This document shows, piece after piece, positions 62,973 through 64,000 of a DNA stretch of 64,000 bases; within the stretch, counting starts at the first letter, position 1, and every line of letters begins with the position of its first letter. Under the pieces are notes generated by a model. The model worked only from the letters and a program-made list of their open reading frames with translations. It was not told where the DNA came from and searched no databases. This DNA comes from Aquiflexum gelatinilyticum. Its GTDB lineage: Bacteria > Bacteroidota > Bacteroidia > Cytophagales > Cyclobacteriaceae. Location: contig NZ_JANSUY010000007.1 in the NCBI RefSeq assembly GCF_024741135.1, positions 1-64,000 of the forward strand. Direction: 5' to 3'. The position numbers were made by a program, and so were the translations under genes.

Positions 62973-64000
62973 ATGAATCCAAGGTTCAAAAAATTTTCTA
63001 TAAGCGTGCTTTTGCTTGTTACTTTTAACTATTGTCAGACCAAAACAGAAAAATTCAATAATGAAGTAATTAGTATTTATTTGGAACTTGAACAAAACCA
63101 AATCTCTCCTGGACAATTTCACCAGGCAAAATTCCTGCTTACCAATAAAGGGGACCAACCTTTGAAACCGGAATGGGAAATCTTTTTCAATACAATTTTC
63201 CTTTCGGTAAATCCTGATGTTTTGGATTCTTTGGTTTCAATAGAACACCTTTCGGGCGATTTTTTCAGGATCAAACCGAAAGATGGCTTTCCTGTTTTGG
63301 AGAAAGGGGAGACTTATTCATTTTCCTATTCCTCTGATAATTTTTTGTTGAAAAACAGCCATACTCCTACAGGACTTTATATAGTTTTTGGAGATAGTGA
63401 AGAAGGCCATCCAATAGTGGATTTTACAGCCTCACGAATCGAAATTCAGGACCAATTGACCTCTGTTGCAGGAAGTAATTTACCGATTCCTGATCCTGCT
63501 TTCATTTTTGAAAGAAACAAAAACCTGAGCCTTTTGGATACAAAAAGCATTAGTCCCATTATTCCTTCCCCAAAATCTTTCCAATGGGGGGAGGGTGTAA
63601 TTACACTTTCAGACAATATTTCGATTTATGCTGATCCTGATTTTGAAACAGAAGCAGGTTTCCTTAAAGAAAGACTTTCAACCTTTTTTAAAGGAAAAAT
63701 TGAAATATCCTCCTCAAAAGATGCATCTATTTTAATCTTGAAAGATCCATCCAAAGTTTCTCCGGAAGCTTACGCCTTGAATATTGGTGAAAAAATAGAA
63801 ATCAGCTCCAGCAATCCAAAAGGAGCTTTTTATGGAATCCAGTCTTTGTTGGCTATGCTGCCCTTGTCTTCTTTTAGCTCTCCTTCGGATAAATTGGAGT
63901 TACCCAAGATATCAATTGATGACGAACCGCGGTTTGAATACCGTGGTTTTTTCCTTGATGTTGCACGCAATTTCCAATCCAAAGGAGCCATCCTCAAAAT
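62973..64000 (+). CDS. GH20 beta-N-acetylhexosaminidase, 5' part only
   Basis: An open frame from ATG 62973 runs off the window end, giving 342 complete codons; the gene is truncated by the window, not broken. The hydrophobic N-terminus ends near FNYC, a possible lipoprotein Cys. Residues about 30-190 form a beta-rich N-terminal region; the GH20b domain (about 205-310) starts at SPKSFQWGEGVITLSDNISIYA; the catalytic TIM barrel begins with DEPRFEYRGFFLDVARNFQSKGAI. The catalytic Asp-Glu pair lies beyond the window. It removes terminal GlcNAc or GalNAc from glycans such as chitin oligomers or murein. Opposite in direction to the NagX-like gene. Confidence 0.92.
   Translation, partial: MNPRFKKFSISVLLLVTFNYCQTKTEKFNNEVISIYLELEQNQISPGQFHQAKFLLTNKGDQPLKPEWEIFFNTIFLSVNPDVLDSLVSIEHLSGDFFRIKPKDGFPVLEKGETYSFSYSSDNFLLKNSHTPTGLYIVFGDSEEGHPIVDFTASRIEIQDQLTSVAGSNLPIPDPAFIFERNKNLSLLDTKSISPIIPSPKSFQWGEGVITLSDNISIYADPDFETEAGFLKERLSTFFKGKIEISSSKDASILILKDPSKVSPEAYALNIGEKIEISSSNPKGAFYGIQSLLAMLPLSSFSSPSDKLELPKISIDDEPRFEYRGFFLDVARNFQSKGAILK

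Overview
The window reads as chromosomal DNA of a Bacteroidota member, most likely order Cytophagales and close to Cyclobacteriaceae (Algoriphagus, Aquiflexum or Cecembia type). The support is the AT-leaning sequence, the recurring promoter form TTTG-N18..22-TAnnTTTG that is specific to this phylum, a histone H1-like mini-protein, DUF2911 and SLBB export proteins, and a fused 2-oxoacid dehydrogenase E1. The genus is an inference. I see no insertion sequence, phage, CRISPR array, tRNA or rRNA operon.

Layout. (1) 0-24.6 kb is housekeeping: a CBS protein, acetate kinase, an NfeD-type membrane protease, an M1 peptidase, a histone H1-like protein, an alpha-oxoamine synthase (sphingolipid or sulfonolipid), an operon of biotin carboxylase, DUF1015 and Maf, an operon of sdaAB, TolC and HlyD adaptor, a class IV aminotransferase, thymidylate synthase, an RND/MMPL exporter, an EEP-family hydrolase, an M24 peptidase, a DUF2911 lipoprotein and a penicillin acylase. 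(2) 24.8-51.1 kb is one large Wzx/Wzy-type exopolysaccharide or capsule locus. (3) 51.1-64 kb returns to core functions: a TIGR03643 protein with a photolyase/cryptochrome, alanine dehydrogenase, fused E1, a lipoprotein beside a LuxE-like ligase, a tiny lipoprotein, an NtrC-like response regulator, RNase P RNA, DUF3109, an HGSNAT-like acyltransferase, and the 5' part of a GH20 hexosaminidase that runs off the end.

The polysaccharide locus works as a unit. A winged-helix regulator heads it, followed by the export apparatus (SLBB/Wza-like and Wzz-like proteins). Two nucleotide-sugar dehydrogenases (Ugd and TviB-like) follow, then an AT-rich core of flippase, polymerase, two glycosyltransferases and an acyltransferase. 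Next come the complete UDP-L-FucNAc pathway (capE, capF, capG), a WecG/TagA/CpsF transferase, a Wzi-like outer-membrane protein, a UDP-GlcNAc 2-epimerase, rfbA and a WecA-like initiator. After a terminator and a new promoter there is a second module: a PglE/EpsN-like aminotransferase, a PglC-like initiator and a PglF/EpsC-like dehydratase. The locus therefore encodes two different glycan-starting enzymes.

I found no convincing wholly new system. The best leads are: two initiating enzymes with an incomplete 4-amino-sugar pathway; a photolyase lacking canonical FAD-site residues, paired with a TIGR03643 protein; an NtrC-like regulator without a DNA-binding domain and with an altered GAFTGA loop; and an unannotated structured RNA candidate near 60.7 kb. 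Promoter, terminator and residue calls were made by eye.
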